A stretch of DNA of 64,000 nt from Aquipseudomonas alcaligenes NBRC 14159. Its GTDB lineage: Bacteria; Pseudomonadota; Gammaproteobacteria; Pseudomonadales; Pseudomonadaceae. A program made the translations under genes and the position numbers. The stretch covers positions 62,001-126,000 of the forward strand of contig NZ_BATI01000010.1 in assembly GCF_000467105.1 (NCBI RefSeq), given 5' to 3'. This document shows positions 1 through 10,721 of the stretch, in pieces. How positions within the stretch are numbered: the first letter of the stretch is position 1; the number at the start of each line of letters is the position of its first letter. The notes beneath the pieces were generated by a model, which worked only from the letters and a program-made list of their open reading frames with translations, had not been told where the DNA came from and searched no databases.

Positions 1-786
1 GCGACCGCTCTCGGCATCAAAGGCAGCGACTTTGCCCTGGTAGGTCACGACATACAGGTTGCCGCCGGAGAGCAGCAGATTGCCGTCGATGTCGACCACG
101 CGCTCCAGTTCGGAGCGGCCCTGCGGGATGGCCACGCGCTGCTCCCAAACCGGGATGCCACGGCTGGCGTCCAGCGCCAGCAGCTTGCCGGTGGACAGGC
201 CGGCGATCACCATGCGGTTGGTCATCACTGGGCTGCTGGTGCCGCGCAGAGTCAGTACGGCCGGGCTGTTCTCGTAGATCCAGCGCTGTTCGCCAGTGCT
301 GGCATCGAAAGCGATCAGACGGTCGTCCTGGGTCTGCACCACAACGACGTCGCCGTTGGTGGCCGGCGCAGAGAGCACTTCGCTGGTGACGCGGGCGCGC
401 CACTTCTCTTCGCCGTTGCTGGCATCCAGGGCGATCACTTCGCCCTTGAGGGTGCCAACCAGCACCAGGCCGTAGCCGGCGCCGACGCCACCGGAAACCG
501 GCAGATCCAGCTCGACTTCCCAGAACTTGTCACCGGTCAGGCGATCGAGGGCGACCACTTCACCGTTAACGGCCGCGGCATACAGCCGCTCGCCATCCAC
601 GGCCGGGGTCAGCAGGTTGTACAGTTCGCCCTGACCATCGCCGATGGAGCGGCTCCACTGGGCATCCAGGCGCACTTCCTCCTGGATATCGGGCAACTCG
701 TTCGGCGGCAGTTCCTTCTTGCTGTTGCTGCTGCACCCAACGGCCATCACGGCCAGGGCCAGCACGGCGGCATTCTTCCAACGCAT
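1..786 (-). CDS. bamB: Outer membrane assembly factor BamB, C-terminus beyond window
   Basis: This is the lipoprotein subunit of the BAM complex, which inserts beta-barrel proteins into the outer membrane. The reading frame opens at an ATG four bases after the yfgM stop and runs off the left edge after 262 codons; the family is usually about 380-390 residues, so roughly the last third is missing. The N-terminus is a lipoprotein signal ending in AVMAVGC (Cys18). The rest shows repeated PQQ-type beta-propeller blades with motifs such as VVALDRLTGDKFWE and LIAFDASTGEQRWI. It is the last gene of the minus-strand hisS-yfgM-bamB run. The identification is firm. Confidence 0.96.
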   Translation of the reverse strand, partial: MRWKNAAVLALAVMAVGCSSNSKKELPPNELPDIQEEVRLDAQWSRSIGDGQGELYNLLTPAVDGERLYAAAVNGEVVALDRLTGDKFWEVELDLPVSGGVGAGYGLVLVGTLKGEVIALDASNGEEKWRARVTSEVLSAPATNGDVVVVQTQDDRLIAFDASTGEQRWIYENSPAVLTLRGTSSPVMTNRMVIAGLSTGKLLALDASRGIPVWEQRVAIPQGRSELERVVDIDGNLLLSGGNLYVVTYQGKVAAFDAESGR

Positions 787-790
787 CACG

Positions 791-1432
791 TCAGGCATCC
801 CCTTTCGCCAGGTCATCGAGTTTCATCTGCAGGCCACCGACGGCAGCATCTTCGTGCAGAGCGTCCTTGGCCTTCTGATAGGCCTTGTGTGCTTCGTCGC
901 CACGACCCAGCTGCACCAGCAGGTCGCCACGCAGTTCTTCGCGCGCAGCCAGCCAGGCCTTCTCGGCCTCGCCGTCGAGCAGCTTGAGACCTTCCTCGGC
1001 CTTGCCCTGGGCGGCGAGTACACGAGCCAGGCGCTGGCGCGCCAGCTCGCCGATGGCGGCATCGCGGGGCTTGTCCAGCAGCGGCTTGAGCTCGGCAGCG
1101 GCATCATCCAGCTTGCCGTTCTCCACGGCTACCTTGGCGACGAACAGACTCGCGTACTGGGCATAGTGAGTGCCGGCGAAGTCACTCTTGAGCTTGCCCG
1201 CCAGCTCGGTGACCTTGCCGATATCCGGCTGGCCACTGGGCGTCAGGGTGGTTTCCAGCAGTTGCTGATAGAGGGCGCCAGCGCCCTGGGCCTGGTTGGT
1301 CTGATACTGCTGCCAGGCCTGCCAGCCGAACACCAGGGCCAGAGCCAGGGCGCCGCCGGTCAGCAGGGGTTTGCCGTTGCGCTGCCACCAGTCCTTCATC
1401 TGCGCAATCTGTTCTTCTTCGGTCATGCTCAC
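791..1432 (-). CDS. yfgM: YfgM-family TPR protein, ancillary SecYEG subunit
   Basis: This 213-residue inner-membrane protein has a cytoplasmic N-terminus (EEEQIAQMKDWWQRNGKP), one membrane segment near residues 22-42 (LLTGGALALALVFGWQAW) and a periplasmic TPR-like domain (DUF2133). In Escherichia coli the homologue binds the Sec translocon and the chaperone PpiD. I take the GTG because AGGAG lies eight bases upstream; an ATG two codons later is the alternative. It sits between hisS and bamB, the standard order in gammaproteobacteria, and is probably co-transcribed with both. Confidence 0.93.
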   Translation of the reverse strand: MSMTEEEQIAQMKDWWQRNGKPLLTGGALALALVFGWQAWQQYQTNQAQGAGALYQQLLETTLTPSGQPDIGKVTELAGKLKSDFAGTHYAQYASLFVAKVAVENGKLDDAAAELKPLLDKPRDAAIGELARQRLARVLAAQGKAEEGLKLLDGEAEKAWLAAREELRGDLLVQLGRGDEAHKAYQKAKDALHEDAAVGGLQMKLDDLAKGDA

Positions 1433-1459
1433 CCCAATAACTCCTTATTCGTCTCGTTC

Positions 1460-2746
1460 TCAGGCCTGCAGGCAGGCAGCCAGGTGCGCCGGCAGCGCAT
1501 CCCAGCCAATGTTCTGTTGCTGTGCGTCGTCGCGCAGGGGCTTGCAACCTACCACGCGGGCAGCCAGTTCGTCCTCACCCAGGATCAGGGCGAAGCGCGC
1601 GCCGCTCTTGTCGGCCTTCTTGAACTGGCTCTTGAAGCTGCCGCCACCGCTGTTGACCAGCAGACGCAGGCCCGGGATGGCGTCGCGCAGGCGCTCGGCC
1701 AGGGCCAGGCCAGCGAGCTCGGCTGCCTCGCCGAAGGCGCAGAGATAGAGGTCCGCCGGGGCATTCAGCTCTTCCGGCAGCAGCTGCAGGGCTTCCAGCA
1801 GCAGGATCAGGCGCTCGACACCCATGGCAAAACCCACGCCCGGCGTCGGCTTGCCGCCCAGCTGGGTCACCAGGCCGTCGTAACGACCACCGGCGCACAC
1901 GGTGCCCTGGGCGCCGAGTTTGTCGGTAACCCACTCAAACACGCTGCGGTTGTAGTAATCGAGACCACGCACCAGCTTGTGGTTGATCTCGTAGCGGATG
2001 CCCACCGCGTCCAGGCGCGCCTTGACGCCCTCGAAGTGCAGACGCGACTCCTCATCGAGGTAGTCAGCCAGGGTCGGCGCACCGACCAGCAGGGCCTGGG
2101 TCTGGGCATTCTTGCTGTCGAGGATACGCAGCGGGTTGGTGGTCAGGCGGCGCTGACTGTCCTCGTCGAGCTGCGCGAAACGCTCCTGCAGGTAGGCCAC
2201 CAGGGCGTCGCGATAGGCGGCGCGCGCCTCGCTGGAACCCAGGCTGTTGAGCTGCAGGGTCACCGAATCGGCCAGACCGAGCCTCTGCCACAGGCGCCAG
2301 GTGAGCACGATGAGCTCGGCGTCGACATCCGGCCCCGCCAGGTTGAAGGCTTCCACACCGATCTGGTGGAACTGGCGGTAGCGGCCTTTCTGCGGCTTCT
2401 CGTAGCGGAACATCGGCCCGGTGTACCAGAGCTTCTGCACCTGACCACCGCCGGACAGGCCATGTTCGAGCACGGCGCGCACGCAGCCGGCAGTACCTTC
2501 CGGACGCAGGGTCAGCGACTCCTCGTTGCGGTCGAGGAAGGTGTACATCTCCTTGTCGACAACATCGGTGCCTTCACCGATGCCACGGGCGAACAACTCG
2601 GTGAACTCGAGGATGGGCAGGCGGATTTCACTGTAGCCATAGCCGTCCAGCAGCTCGGCGACCGTGCGCTCCAGGTAGCGCCAGGCAGGCGTCTGCTCCG
2701 GCAGGATGTCGTTCATGCCACGGATGGCTTGTAGGGACTTGCTCAC
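1460..2746 (-). CDS. hisS: Histidyl-tRNA synthetase
   Basis: This class II aminoacyl-tRNA synthetase charges tRNA-His in the cytoplasm. The 428 residues match the usual length. Visible landmarks are RGMNDILPE near the N-terminus, class II motif 2 ([16 protein letters not shown], about residues 113-128), the histidine-binding signature [14 protein letters not shown] near 258, and a C-terminal anticodon-binding domain. The start is GTG with AAGGAAG a few bases upstream. It lies between ispG and yfgM and is likely in one operon with them. Confidence 0.98.
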   Translation of the reverse strand: MSKSLQAIRGMNDILPEQTPAWRYLERTVAELLDGYGYSEIRLPILEFTELFARGIGEGTDVVDKEMYTFLDRNEESLTLRPEGTAGCVRAVLEHGLSGGGQVQKLWYTGPMFRYEKPQKGRYRQFHQIGVEAFNLAGPDVDAELIVLTWRLWQRLGLADSVTLQLNSLGSSEARAAYRDALVAYLQERFAQLDEDSQRRLTTNPLRILDSKNAQTQALLVGAPTLADYLDEESRLHFEGVKARLDAVGIRYEINHKLVRGLDYYNRSVFEWVTDKLGAQGTVCAGGRYDGLVTQLGGKPTPGVGFAMGVERLILLLEALQLLPEELNAPADLYLCAFGEAAELAGLALAERLRDAIPGLRLLVNSGGGSFKSQFKKADKSGARFALILGEDELAARVVGCKPLRDDAQQQNIGWDALPAHLAACLQA

Positions 2747-2758
2747 GAATCTTCCTTA

Positions 2759-3883
2759 TCAGCCGCGGGCGATCACAGCCGCGTCGGCCTCGGCCTTCTC
2801 GGCCGCCTTGCGGCGGATCAGCTTCTCCAGCTCATCCACCAGGTTGTCGTTGGTCAGCTTCGAGGCCGGAGCGCCGTCGATGTAGACCAGATTGTTCGGC
2901 GTGCCACCGGTGAGGCCGATGTGCGCCTCCTTGGCCTCGCCAGGGCCATTGACCACGCAGCCGATCACGGCAACGTCGAGCGGTACCAGCAGGTCTTCGA
3001 CCCGCTGCTCCAGCTCGTTCATGGTCTTGACCACGTCGAAGTTCTGCCGCGAGCAGCTCGGGCAGGCAATGAAGTTGATGCCGCGCGAGCGCAGACGCAG
3101 GGACTTGAGGATGTCGTAACCGACCTTGATCTCCTCCACCGGATCGGCGGCCAGGGAGATACGGATGGTGTCGCCGATGCCCTCGGCCAGCAGCATGCCC
3201 AGGCCCACCGCCGATTTCACGGTACCGGAACGCAGGCCACCGGCCTCGGTAATGCCCAGGTGCAGCGGCTGCTCGATCTGCTTGGCCAGCAGGCGGTAAG
3301 CCTCGACGGCCATGAACACGTCGGACGCCTTCACGCTGACCTTGAAGTCAGGGAAGTTCAGGCGATCGAGATGCTCGACATGGCGCAGCGCCGACTCGAC
3401 CAGCGCCTCGGGCGTCGGCTCGCCGTATTTCTTCTGCAGGTCCTTCTCCAGCGAACCGGCATTGACGCCGATGCGGATCGGAATGCCTTTGTCACGCGCA
3501 GCCTCGACCACCGCCTTGACGCGGTCTTCCCGGCCGATATTGCCCGGATTGATACGCAGGCAGTCGACCCCCAGCTCGGCAACGCGCAGGGCGATCTGGT
3601 AGTCGAAATGGATGTCGGCAACCAGCGGTACGCGCACCTGCTGCTTGATCCGGCCGAACGCCTCGGCCGCCTCCATGGACGGCACCGAGACGCGCACGAT
3701 ATCGGCCCCGGCGTCTTCCAGACGGCGAATCTGGCCGACGGTGGCCTCGACGTCACAGGTTTCGGTATTGGTCATGCTCTGCACGGCGATCGGCGCATCG
3801 CCGCCGACCGGTACCGAGCCGACCCAGATCTTGCGGGACGGGCGACGCTTGATGGGGGATTCGCAATGCATGTTCTGGCTCAC
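2759..3883 (-). CDS. ispG: 4-hydroxy-3-methylbut-2-en-1-yl diphosphate synthase (flavodoxin)
   Basis: IspG (GcpE) catalyses the penultimate step of the MEP isoprenoid pathway, converting MEcPP to HMBPP with a [4Fe-4S] cluster. The N-terminal TIM barrel begins with [20 protein letters not shown]. The cluster domain carries [10 protein letters not shown] and [16 protein letters not shown], giving the CxxC pair, the third Cys and the Glu ligand. The GTG start overlaps the rodZ stop (GTGA), suggesting translational coupling. An internal ATG at 3871 ([10 protein letters not shown]) also fits family N-termini and could be the true start. The gene is 374 codons from the GTG. Confidence 0.97.
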   Translation of the reverse strand: MSQNMHCESPIKRRPSRKIWVGSVPVGGDAPIAVQSMTNTETCDVEATVGQIRRLEDAGADIVRVSVPSMEAAEAFGRIKQQVRVPLVADIHFDYQIALRVAELGVDCLRINPGNIGREDRVKAVVEAARDKGIPIRIGVNAGSLEKDLQKKYGEPTPEALVESALRHVEHLDRLNFPDFKVSVKASDVFMAVEAYRLLAKQIEQPLHLGITEAGGLRSGTVKSAVGLGMLLAEGIGDTIRISLAADPVEEIKVGYDILKSLRLRSRGINFIACPSCSRQNFDVVKTMNELEQRVEDLLVPLDVAVIGCVVNGPGEAKEAHIGLTGGTPNNLVYIDGAPASKLTNDNLVDELEKLIRRKAAEKAEADAAVIARG

Positions 3884-4914
3884 TGCCCCAGTTTGAGGCG
3901 GGCGGTCTCACCGTGGGTGGAGGAAGCGACATCGACCGCCTGGCCGTTGACCAGTACCACGGCGCCGCGGGCGTATCCGAGGCGCAGCTCCAATGGGGCC
4001 TTGCCGACCAGTTCGACACTGTCGCCACGGCGCTTCAGGGCACTGACCAGCACCTTGCCATCGGCATCGGTGAGCTGGGTCCAGCAGTCGGCGGTAAATT
4101 GCAGATTGACCAGCGCCTCACCGGCAGCCGGAGCGACCGGAGCCGCGGGGGCCGGGGTTTCAACGACGACCGGGGCTGCAGACTGAGCCGGCGGGGTGAC
4201 CACGGGCGCAGCGACCTGCGCGGCAGGCGCGGTCTCACCGGCTTCAGCCGGCACCACAGCACTCGGAGCCGCGGGCGCTTGCGGGTCAGACGGTGCGCTC
4301 TGCGCGATCGCCGCGGGTGGTGCTACTTCGGGCGCCGCCGGATCAGCGGTAACGGGCGCCGGCTCCAGCGGAGCTTCGACCTGCGCCTCGGCAACGGCCT
4401 GGTCTTCCGGCTCATCCAGGGGATGAATCTCGGTGGTGCCGTCGGCGGTCTCCACTTCGACGTGTTCCATTCCGGCGCCCGCTGCCGAGCCGGCCAAGCG
4501 CTGGCTCTCGCCCTGCCACCAGAAGAAACCGGCACCGCCGAGGGCGACCAGCGCCACGACGCTGAACACCTTGAGCAGGCTCTGCGATACCCGGGCCGGC
4601 TCCTCGATGCGTGCCAGGCTCGATACGCTACTGCCGCTGGCATCGGTGCCGGTGAACTGGTCGAACTCCAGGACCAGCCGATCGCCGTCCATGCCCATCA
4701 ACTTGGCATAGGCACGCACGTAACCACGAGCAAAGGTGTGTCCCGGCAGCTGCTCGAAGGCCCCCGCCTCCAGATTGCGCAGGGCCTGGGCCGTCAGATT
4801 GAGCTGCACGGCGACATCGTTCAGGGCCAGGTTCTTGCTTTCGCGTACCTTGCGCAGCGTCTCCCCGGGATTGACCCGATGCGCGGCGGCAACTTCAGGG
4901 TGCGAGGCTTTCAT
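3880..4914 (-). CDS. rodZ: RodZ-like cytoskeletal membrane protein with N-terminal HTH
   Basis: RodZ links the MreB cytoskeleton to the cell-wall elongation machinery. The 344-residue product has an N-terminal HTH_25 domain ([20 protein letters not shown], about residues 20-85) and a single membrane helix near 145-165 ([17 protein letters not shown]). A long Ala/Pro/Val/Glu-rich periplasmic linker follows, then a C-terminal DUF4115 beta domain ([20 protein letters not shown]). The ATG shares a base with the pilF stop (TGATG) and has GGAG six bases upstream; a GTG one codon earlier is possible. The linker of roughly 100 residues is low in complexity. Confidence 0.9.
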   Translation of the reverse strand: MKASHPEVAAAHRVNPGETLRKVRESKNLALNDVAVQLNLTAQALRNLEAGAFEQLPGHTFARGYVRAYAKLMGMDGDRLVLEFDQFTGTDASGSSVSSLARIEEPARVSQSLLKVFSVVALVALGGAGFFWWQGESQRLAGSAAGAGMEHVEVETADGTTEIHPLDEPEDQAVAEAQVEAPLEPAPVTADPAAPEVAPPAAIAQSAPSDPQAPAAPSAVVPAEAGETAPAAQVAAPVVTPPAQSAAPVVVETPAPAAPVAPAAGEALVNLQFTADCWTQLTDADGKVLVSALKRRGDSVELVGKAPLELRLGYARGAVVLVNGQAVDVASSTHGETARLKLGQ

Positions 4915-5675
4915 CACTGCTCCGACAGGTATTGCTGATATTCGGGCGTACCCGGGTAGAGGCGCTTGAGCTGCAGCCCCAGACTGGCGGCCTGGTCCCG
5001 GTCCTCGAAGACACGCGCCAGGCGTATACCGAGCAGCAGGCTCTGCGGCGTCTGCCGCGCCTGCTGGCTGAAGCCGGCATAGTAACTACGCGCAGCCACA
5101 TAGTTCTTGTCTTCGAGGGAGAGCTGCGCCATCTGCAACAGCGAGGTGGGTCGCTGGCTATTGAGACGCAGCGCCTTTTCGAAATGCTGCTTGGCCTCTT
5201 CGCGCTTGCCTAGTTGCAGCGCCGTCAGGCCAAGGTTCTCGAAGACCCGGGAGCGCTCGGAGTAGAGCGTGTCCTCGGAGGCCTTCAGGTACTGGGCATA
5301 GGCTTCCTTGTAGCGCTTCTGCTCGAAGAGGAAGCCACCATAGTTGTTGAGTACACGCGTCTCACCATCACTCAGCGAAATGGCCTTGCGGTAGCTATCA
5401 TCGGCCAGCTTGGGCTCCAGTTCATACTGATAGACCACGGCCAGAGCGGAGTAAGCTTCTGCGCTGGAAGAATCGAGCTCAAGCGCCATGCGCAGGGGCT
5501 CCTTGGCCTTCTCCGTCGACCCCTGCTGCAGATGGCCGATACCGAGCTGGATATAGGCGTCGCGCGCCTGGGCGCGGCCTTCCTTGGTGCTCATGGGGTC
5601 GACCGTGCCGCCGGTCCTGACGCAGCCCGCCAGCAGAATGGCAAAAGACAGATAGAGCGCAGGGCGCAAGGTCAT
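4914..5675 (-). CDS. pilF: Type IV pilus biogenesis lipoprotein PilF/PilW (TPR)
   Basis: PilF is the pilotin that delivers the secretin PilQ to the outer membrane for type IV pilus assembly. The 253-residue product has a lipoprotein signal ending LLAGC (Cys18) and several tandem TPR units, such as AYIQLGIGHLQQGSTEKA, AYSALAVVYQYE and NNYGGFLFEQKRYKEA. I chose the ATG preceded by AGGGGAGGA at seven bases rather than a longer frame. The gene sits between rlmN and rodZ and overlaps rodZ by one base, as in other pseudomonads. Confidence 0.94.
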   Translation of the reverse strand: MTLRPALYLSFAILLAGCVRTGGTVDPMSTKEGRAQARDAYIQLGIGHLQQGSTEKAKEPLRMALELDSSSAEAYSALAVVYQYELEPKLADDSYRKAISLSDGETRVLNNYGGFLFEQKRYKEAYAQYLKASEDTLYSERSRVFENLGLTALQLGKREEAKQHFEKALRLNSQRPTSLLQMAQLSLEDKNYVAARSYYAGFSQQARQTPQSLLLGIRLARVFEDRDQAASLGLQLKRLYPGTPEYQQYLSEQ

Positions 5676-5689
5676 GGAGTTCCTCCCCT

Positions 5690-6832
5690 TCAATTTCGGT
5701 TGGCGGTGCGCGGCTCTTCGGCCTCGCTACCCAGCTGACGTACGGCGATATAGCGTTCGCTGCGACGGGTGCGGTCCTGTACCTGACCGACCAGCTGCCC
5801 ACAGGCGGCGTCGATGTCATCACCGCGCGTGGTACGCACGGTGACGTTGAAGCCGGCCTTGTGCAACAGGTCCTGGAAGCGACGGATAGCGTTGTTGCTC
5901 GGCCGTTCGTAACCGGAGAAGGGGAAGGGATTAAACGGAATCAGATTGATCTTGCAAGGAAAATCCTTGAGAAGTGCGATCATCTGCGCAGCGTGTTCGG
6001 GCTGGTCGTTGACGTCCTTGAGCAGGGTGTACTCGACGGTCAGGAAGCGCTTCTCGCCCAGGCCCTCGATGTAGCGGCGGCAGGAAGCCAGCAGCACATC
6101 CAGCGGGTACTTCTTGTTGAGCGGCACCAGCTGGTTGCGCAACTCGTCGTTCGGTGCGTGCAGCGACAGGGCCAGGGACACGTCGGTGACGGTTGCCAGC
6201 TTGTCGATCATCGGCACCACGCCGGAGGTGGACAGGGTCACCTTGCGCTTGGAAATGCCGTAGCCGAGATCGTCCATCATGATCTGCATGGCCGGCACGA
6301 CATTGTCGAAATTCAGCAGGGGCTCGCCCATGCCCATCATCACCACGTTGGTGATGGCACGGTCGATCTTGGCCGGTACGGTGCCGAAGGATTTGTTGGC
6401 GATCCACACCTGACCAATGATTTCCGCGGCAGTCAGATCGCTGTTGAAGCCCTGCTTGCCGGTGGAACAGAAACTGCAATCCAGCGCACAGCCGGCCTGC
6501 GACGACACACAGAGGGTGCCACGGCCGCCTTGCGGGATGTATACGGTCTCGACGCAGCTGCCGGACGCCACGCGCACCACCCATTTGCGGGTACCGTCGG
6601 CGGAGATGTCCTGGCTGACCACTTCGGGGCCGCGAATCTCGGCGCAGGCACTGAGCTTTTCGCGCAGGGCCTTGCCGAGATTGCTCATGGCGTCGAAGTC
6701 CTCGACGCCAAAATGGTGAATCCACTTCATGACCTGACCGGCACGGAAGCGCTTTTCCCCGATGCTCTCGAAGAAGCTTTCCATTTCGGGCTGGGTCAGC
6801 CCCAGCAGGTTGGTCTTGGCTACATCAGTCAT
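5690..6832 (-). CDS. rlmN: Dual-specificity 23S rRNA A2503 / tRNA A37 methyltransferase
   Basis: RlmN is a radical-SAM enzyme that methylates C2 of adenosine in 23S rRNA and certain tRNAs. The radical-SAM cluster motif CxxxCxxC appears as [28 protein letters not shown] is the SAM-binding GGE-like motif. The C-terminal ACGQLVGQ contains the Cys that forms the transient methyl adduct. The 380-residue length is normal. The ATG is preceded by GAGGG. It lies between ndk and pilF on the minus strand. Confidence 0.98.
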   Translation of the reverse strand: MTDVAKTNLLGLTQPEMESFFESIGEKRFRAGQVMKWIHHFGVEDFDAMSNLGKALREKLSACAEIRGPEVVSQDISADGTRKWVVRVASGSCVETVYIPQGGRGTLCVSSQAGCALDCSFCSTGKQGFNSDLTAAEIIGQVWIANKSFGTVPAKIDRAITNVVMMGMGEPLLNFDNVVPAMQIMMDDLGYGISKRKVTLSTSGVVPMIDKLATVTDVSLALSLHAPNDELRNQLVPLNKKYPLDVLLASCRRYIEGLGEKRFLTVEYTLLKDVNDQPEHAAQMIALLKDFPCKINLIPFNPFPFSGYERPSNNAIRRFQDLLHKAGFNVTVRTTRGDDIDAACGQLVGQVQDRTRRSERYIAVRQLGSEAEEPRTANRN

Positions 6833-6856
6833 GGATTCACCCTCGCCGGTTCGCGC

Positions 6857-7288
6857 TTAGCGAATGCGAGCGCACACCTCGGTGGCGGAGAAGAAGTACG
6901 CGATCTCGCGAGCGGCGGAAGCCTCGGAGTCGGAACCGTGTACGGCGTTCTCGTCGATGGAAACGGCGAAGTCGGCGCGGATGGTGCCGGCAGCAGCTTC
7001 TTTCGGGTTGGTGGCGCCCATCAGCTCACGGTTCTTCAGAACGGCGTTCTCGCCTTCCAGAACCTGAACGATGACCGGACCGGAAGTCATGAAGGCAACC
7101 AGATCCTTGAAGAAACCGCGCTCGCTGTGCTCGGCGTAGAAACCGGCAGCTTCGCGCTCGGACAGCTGAACCATCTTGGAGGCAACGACGCGCAGGCCGG
7201 CCTTTTCGAAACGGCTGGTGATTTCACCGATGACGTTCTTGGCAACGGCATCCGGCTTGATGATGGAGAAAGTACGTTGAACAGACAT
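6857..7288 (-). CDS. ndk: Nucleoside diphosphate kinase
   Basis: Ndk balances nucleoside triphosphate pools by phosphate transfer through a histidine intermediate. The 143-residue product opens with the typical [20 protein letters not shown] and contains the active-site region [20 protein letters not shown], with the catalytic His in VHGSD. A ribosome-binding TGGAG lies seven bases before the ATG. It lies between the isc cluster and rlmN. A hairpin that contains a TATAAT sequence precedes it and may separate its expression from isc. Confidence 0.98.
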   Translation of the reverse strand: MSVQRTFSIIKPDAVAKNVIGEITSRFEKAGLRVVASKMVQLSEREAAGFYAEHSERGFFKDLVAFMTSGPVIVQVLEGENAVLKNRELMGATNPKEAAAGTIRADFAVSIDENAVHGSDSEASAAREIAYFFSATEVCARIR

Positions 7289-7320
7289 GTGAAGCTCCAG
7301 AGGGTTAAAGCGAAAAATTA

Positions 7321-7343
7321 AACCCGCGAATTATACGCGGGTT
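7321..7343 (-). promoter_or_regulatory. Hairpin with TATAAT loop between iscX and ndk
   Basis: Inverted arms AACCCGCG and CGCGGGTT flank a seven-base loop. Read on the minus strand the hairpin is followed by a T-rich run (TTAATTTTT), so it could terminate isc transcription. The same strand carries TATAAT within the loop, placed to serve as the -10 box of ndk, but with no good -35 element. Both roles are inferred from sequence alone. Confidence 0.5.
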
Positions 7344-7383
7344 AGGGGGAAATGCGTAGGGCAGCGCCCGGAGGCGGGACCGC

Positions 7384-7584
7384 TCAGTCGAGCTCTTCGA
7401 TCCAGGCCGCCTGAATGGCCTCCAGCACCTTCTCGCCGCCGCGCTGCGGGTCATCGGCAAAATCCGGCAACTCCAGCACCCAGCGATGCAGGTCGACGAA
7501 GTTGACGTAGCGCGGATCGACTTCAGGCTTGCTCTCGGCCAGCTCGATGGCGACATCCAGCACATCGGTCCATTTCAGGCTCAT
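7384..7584 (-). CDS. iscX: Fe-S cluster assembly protein IscX
   Basis: IscX is a small acidic protein that binds IscS and iron and modulates Fe-S cluster assembly. The 66-residue product (MSLKWTDVLDVAIELAESKP, DPRYVNFVDLHRWVLELPDF) has the usual family length and its DLHRWV core. It is the last gene of the isc operon, just after fdx. GGAG lies shortly before the ATG. Confidence 0.95.
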   Translation of the reverse strand: MSLKWTDVLDVAIELAESKPEVDPRYVNFVDLHRWVLELPDFADDPQRGGEKVLEAIQAAWIEELD

Positions 7585-7598
7585 GACGGCTCCTCGAA

Positions 7599-7940
7599 TC
7601 AGTGCGGCGCTTCGGCGGCGTGGTTGAGCGAGTACTTGGGAATCTCGACCGTCAGGTCTGCGTTACCGACCTTGGCCTGGCACGCCAGGCGCGACTGCGC
7701 CTCCAGCCCCCAGGCGCGATCGAGGAAGTCCTCCTCCAGCTCGTCCGCCTCTTCCAGCGAATCGAAGCCTTCGCGAATGATGCAGTGGCAGGTGGTGCAG
7801 GCACAGACCCCGCCACAGGCACTTTCCATCTCGATATGGTGCGCATGCGCCAGCTCGAGGATGGAAGTGCCGGGCTCGGCCTCTACGACCATGCCTTCAG
7901 GGCAGAACTTCTCGTGCGGCAGAAAAATGACCTGTGGCAT
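7599..7940 (-). CDS. fdx: Isc-type [2Fe-2S] ferredoxin
   Basis: This adrenodoxin-type ferredoxin supplies electrons for cluster assembly on IscU. The 113-residue product carries the ligand pattern CGGVCACTTCHC plus the distal Cys in RLACQAKVG. Its first base overlaps the last base of hscA (TGATG), so translation is probably coupled. It sits at its usual place between hscA and iscX. Confidence 0.97.
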   Translation of the reverse strand: MPQVIFLPHEKFCPEGMVVEAEPGTSILELAHAHHIEMESACGGVCACTTCHCIIREGFDSLEEADELEEDFLDRAWGLEAQSRLACQAKVGNADLTVEIPKYSLNHAAEAPH

Positions 7941-9808
7941 CAGTTGTCCTCGATTTCGTTGAGTCGGCGCCCGGACAGGGCCGCCTTGACGGTAGCGTCC
8001 ATTCGACGGGCGGCAAAGGCATCGGTGATCTGCGACAGACGCTTGGTCTGCTGCTCGATGGCATGCGCATCATCACCACCGGCCAGGACACGCAGTTCGT
8101 CCATGGTCGCGACAATAGCCAGGCGCTCGTCCTCGTCGAGCAGGCGCTCGCCATCGACATCCAGCGCCGCCTGTACGGCCTCAAGCAGACGCTCGGCCTC
8201 GACCTGCTGCTCGCGCAGCACTCGGGCAGCCTTGTCGTCGCCGGCATTCTTGAAGGAATCCTGCAGCATGCGCGCGATCTCGCCATCGGTCAGGCCATAG
8301 GATGGCTTGACCTGGATGCTCGCCTCCACACCGGAGCCCAGCTCGCGTGCAGCGACGCTGAGCAGGCCGTCCGCGTCAACCTGGAAGGTCACGCGGATCT
8401 TCGCTGCCCCGGCCACCATCGGCGGAATGCCGCGCAGCTCGAAGCGCGCCAGCGAGCGGCAATCCTTGACCAGTTCACGCTCGCCCTGCAGCACCTGGAT
8501 GGCCATGGCCGTCTGGCCGTCCTTGTAGGTGGTGAAGTCCTGGGCCCGCGCCACCGGAATCGTGGTGTTGCGCGGAATCACCTTCTCCATCAGGCCGCCC
8601 ATGGTTTCCAGCCCCAGGGACAGCGGAATCACATCAAGCAGCAGCAACTCTTCACCATTGCCGCGCTGGTTGCCGGCCAAGGTGTCGGCCTGGATCGCGG
8701 CGCCAATGGCCACCACCTGATCCGGATCGATGTCGGTCAGCGGCGCACGCCCGAACAGCTCACCCACCGCCTCGCGCACGCGCGGCACGCGGGTCGAGCC
8801 ACCGACCATGACCACCGCCTCGACCTCCTCGACCTCGATGCCGGCGTCGCGCACGGCGCGGCGGCAGGCCTTGAGGCTGCGGGCGATCATCGGCTCGATC
8901 AGCGCCTCGAACTGGTCACGACTGAGCGAGCCCGCCCAGGCGCCGTACTGGACCACGACACTCGCGCTGTCGGTCAGTGCTTCCTTGGCCGCACAGGCAG
9001 CCTGCAGCAGGCGGCGCTGGGCCGCCGGATCGAGGTCCTGGGACAGCCCGGCCTGCTCGATGATCCAGCCGGCGATGGCGTGATCGAAATCATCGCCACC
9101 CAGGGCGCTGTCGCCACCGGTGGCCAGCACCTCGAACACACCGCGGGTCAGGCGCAATACGGAAATATCGAAGGTGCCGCCGCCCAGGTCATAGATGGCG
9201 ACCACGCCCTCGGTGCCTTTATCCAGGCCATAGGCCACGGCGGCGGCGGTCGGCTCGTTGAGCAGGCGCAGCACATTGAGACCGGCGAGACGCGCGGCAT
9301 CCTTGGTGGCCTGGCGCTGCGCATCGTCGAAATAGGCGGGCACGGTGATCACCGCACCGACCAGCTCGCCACCCAGGCTGGCCTCGGCGCGCTGGCGCAG
9401 GGCCTTGAGAATCTCGGCCGAGACTTCCACCGGACTCTTGGCGCCCTGCACCGTCTCGATGAACGGCATGTGCGACTCGCCCTCGGCGAAACGATAGGGC
9501 AGCTGGTCGCCGAGCTGTTTGATGTCCTCGACGCCGCGCCCCATCAGACGCTTGACCGACAGCACGGTATTCAGCGGATCGACCGCGGCGGCGGCCTTGG
9601 CCTCGTGCCCCACCTCAACGCGATCGGCGTGATAGCGCACCGCGGACGGCAGGATCACCCGCCCGGCCGCATCGGCTAGCGGCGCGGACAGGCCGCTGCG
9701 CACGGCAGCGACCAGCGAATTGGTGGTACCCAGGTCGATGCCCACGGCCAGGCGGCGTTGATGGGGTTGCGGGCTTTGCCCGGGCTCGGCGATCTGCAGT
9801 AGGGCCAT
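7940..9808 (-). CDS. hscA: Fe-S protein assembly chaperone HscA
   Basis: HscA is the specialised Hsp70 that helps release clusters from IscU with its co-chaperone HscB. The 622 residues match the family. The nucleotide-binding domain opens with [15 protein letters not shown] and includes [16 protein letters not shown] and [16 protein letters not shown]. The substrate-binding domain follows from about residue 390 and should recognise the LPPVK motif present in IscU. It lies 42 bases after hscB and overlaps fdx by one base. Confidence 0.98.
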   Translation of the reverse strand: MALLQIAEPGQSPQPHQRRLAVGIDLGTTNSLVAAVRSGLSAPLADAAGRVILPSAVRYHADRVEVGHEAKAAAAVDPLNTVLSVKRLMGRGVEDIKQLGDQLPYRFAEGESHMPFIETVQGAKSPVEVSAEILKALRQRAEASLGGELVGAVITVPAYFDDAQRQATKDAARLAGLNVLRLLNEPTAAAVAYGLDKGTEGVVAIYDLGGGTFDISVLRLTRGVFEVLATGGDSALGGDDFDHAIAGWIIEQAGLSQDLDPAAQRRLLQAACAAKEALTDSASVVVQYGAWAGSLSRDQFEALIEPMIARSLKACRRAVRDAGIEVEEVEAVVMVGGSTRVPRVREAVGELFGRAPLTDIDPDQVVAIGAAIQADTLAGNQRGNGEELLLLDVIPLSLGLETMGGLMEKVIPRNTTIPVARAQDFTTYKDGQTAMAIQVLQGERELVKDCRSLARFELRGIPPMVAGAAKIRVTFQVDADGLLSVAARELGSGVEASIQVKPSYGLTDGEIARMLQDSFKNAGDDKAARVLREQQVEAERLLEAVQAALDVDGERLLDEDERLAIVATMDELRVLAGGDDAHAIEQQTKRLSQITDAFAARRMDATVKAALSGRRLNEIEDN

Positions 9809-9850
9809 GGTGTTCCGATCATCAGGCGCGCAGCGTGAGCTGCGCCATGG

Positions 9851-10372
9851 TTAGTCGTCGAGGCGCTCTTCGAGATCGCGCACTTCGTGGGCCAGCTTGT
9901 CGAGGAACTGCATGCGACGCACCAGGCGCTCGGCCTCTTCGCGTCGCGCGACATCGTCCCAGCAGGCGGCAAAATCTTGATCCAGCTCGTCCTGAGCCAC
10001 CTTCAGGCGTTTCTTGAAGGTCGCCACGCCAGCCAGATCGGCACTGTCCTGCAGATCCTCCAGCTCCTCACGCCAGCGCATCTGCTGCAGGAGAAACTCG
10101 GGGTCCTGCACCGTCACTTCGAGCGGCAGCTCGCGACCACGCAGGGCCAGCAGGTAGAGGGCACGGCGCGGTGCGCTCTTGAGGGTCTGGTAGGCCTCGT
10201 TGAGGCGAGCCGACTGCTCCAGCGCCAGGCGCTGCTCGCGATCGCCGGCGTCGGCGAAGCGATCGGGGTGCACGGCCTTGGCCAGCTCGCGATAGCGCGC
10301 CGACAGCTGCGCCTGATCCACCAGAAAGGCCGGCTGCAGCTCGAACAGCGCAAAATGACAGGGACTACCCAC
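9851..10372 (-). CDS. hscB: Fe-S protein assembly co-chaperone HscB
   Basis: HscB is a J-domain protein that brings IscU to HscA and stimulates its ATPase. The 173-residue product has an N-terminal J domain with the invariant HPD ([15 protein letters not shown]) and a C-terminal three-helix domain rich in Leu, Glu and Arg that binds IscU. Length and position between iscA and hscA are standard. Confidence 0.97.
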   Translation of the reverse strand: MGSPCHFALFELQPAFLVDQAQLSARYRELAKAVHPDRFADAGDREQRLALEQSARLNEAYQTLKSAPRRALYLLALRGRELPLEVTVQDPEFLLQQMRWREELEDLQDSADLAGVATFKKRLKVAQDELDQDFAACWDDVARREEAERLVRRMQFLDKLAHEVRDLEERLDD

Positions 10373-10382
10373 AACAACCGCC

Positions 10383-10706
10383 TTAGACGTTGAAGCTCTC
10401 GCCGCAACCGCACTCGCCGCGCACGTTGGGGTTGTTGAACTTGAAGCCCTCGTTGAGACCTTCGCGCACGAAGTCCAGCTCGGTGCCGTCGAGGTAGGTC
10501 AGGCTCTTCGGGTCGATGATCACCTTGACCCCGAAGCTCTCGAACACCTCATCCTCACCCGCCACTTCGTCGACGAACTCCAGCACGTAGGCCAGGCCCG
10601 AGCAGCCGGTGGTACGCACGCCGAGGCGGATACCCTCGCCCTTGCCGCGCCCCTCCAGGGAACGCTGCACGTGGCGGGCGGCGGCTTCAGTCATGGTGAT
10701 GGCCAT
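10383..10706 (-). CDS. iscA: A-type Fe-S carrier IscA
   Basis: IscA carries iron or clusters to [4Fe-4S] target proteins. The 107-residue product has the three conserved cysteines in [13 protein letters not shown] and [11 protein letters not shown]. Its length, start ([14 protein letters not shown]) and place between iscU and hscB are typical. Confidence 0.98.
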   Translation of the reverse strand: MAITMTEAAARHVQRSLEGRGKGEGIRLGVRTTGCSGLAYVLEFVDEVAGEDEVFESFGVKVIIDPKSLTYLDGTELDFVREGLNEGFKFNNPNVRGECGCGESFNV

Positions 10707-10721
10707 AGCGACTCCTCGAGA

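Noticed and set aside
644..2734. Long plus-strand open frame opposite yfgM and hisS
   Set aside because: It is antisense to two certain genes, has no family motifs and reflects the lack of stops in GC-rich codons.
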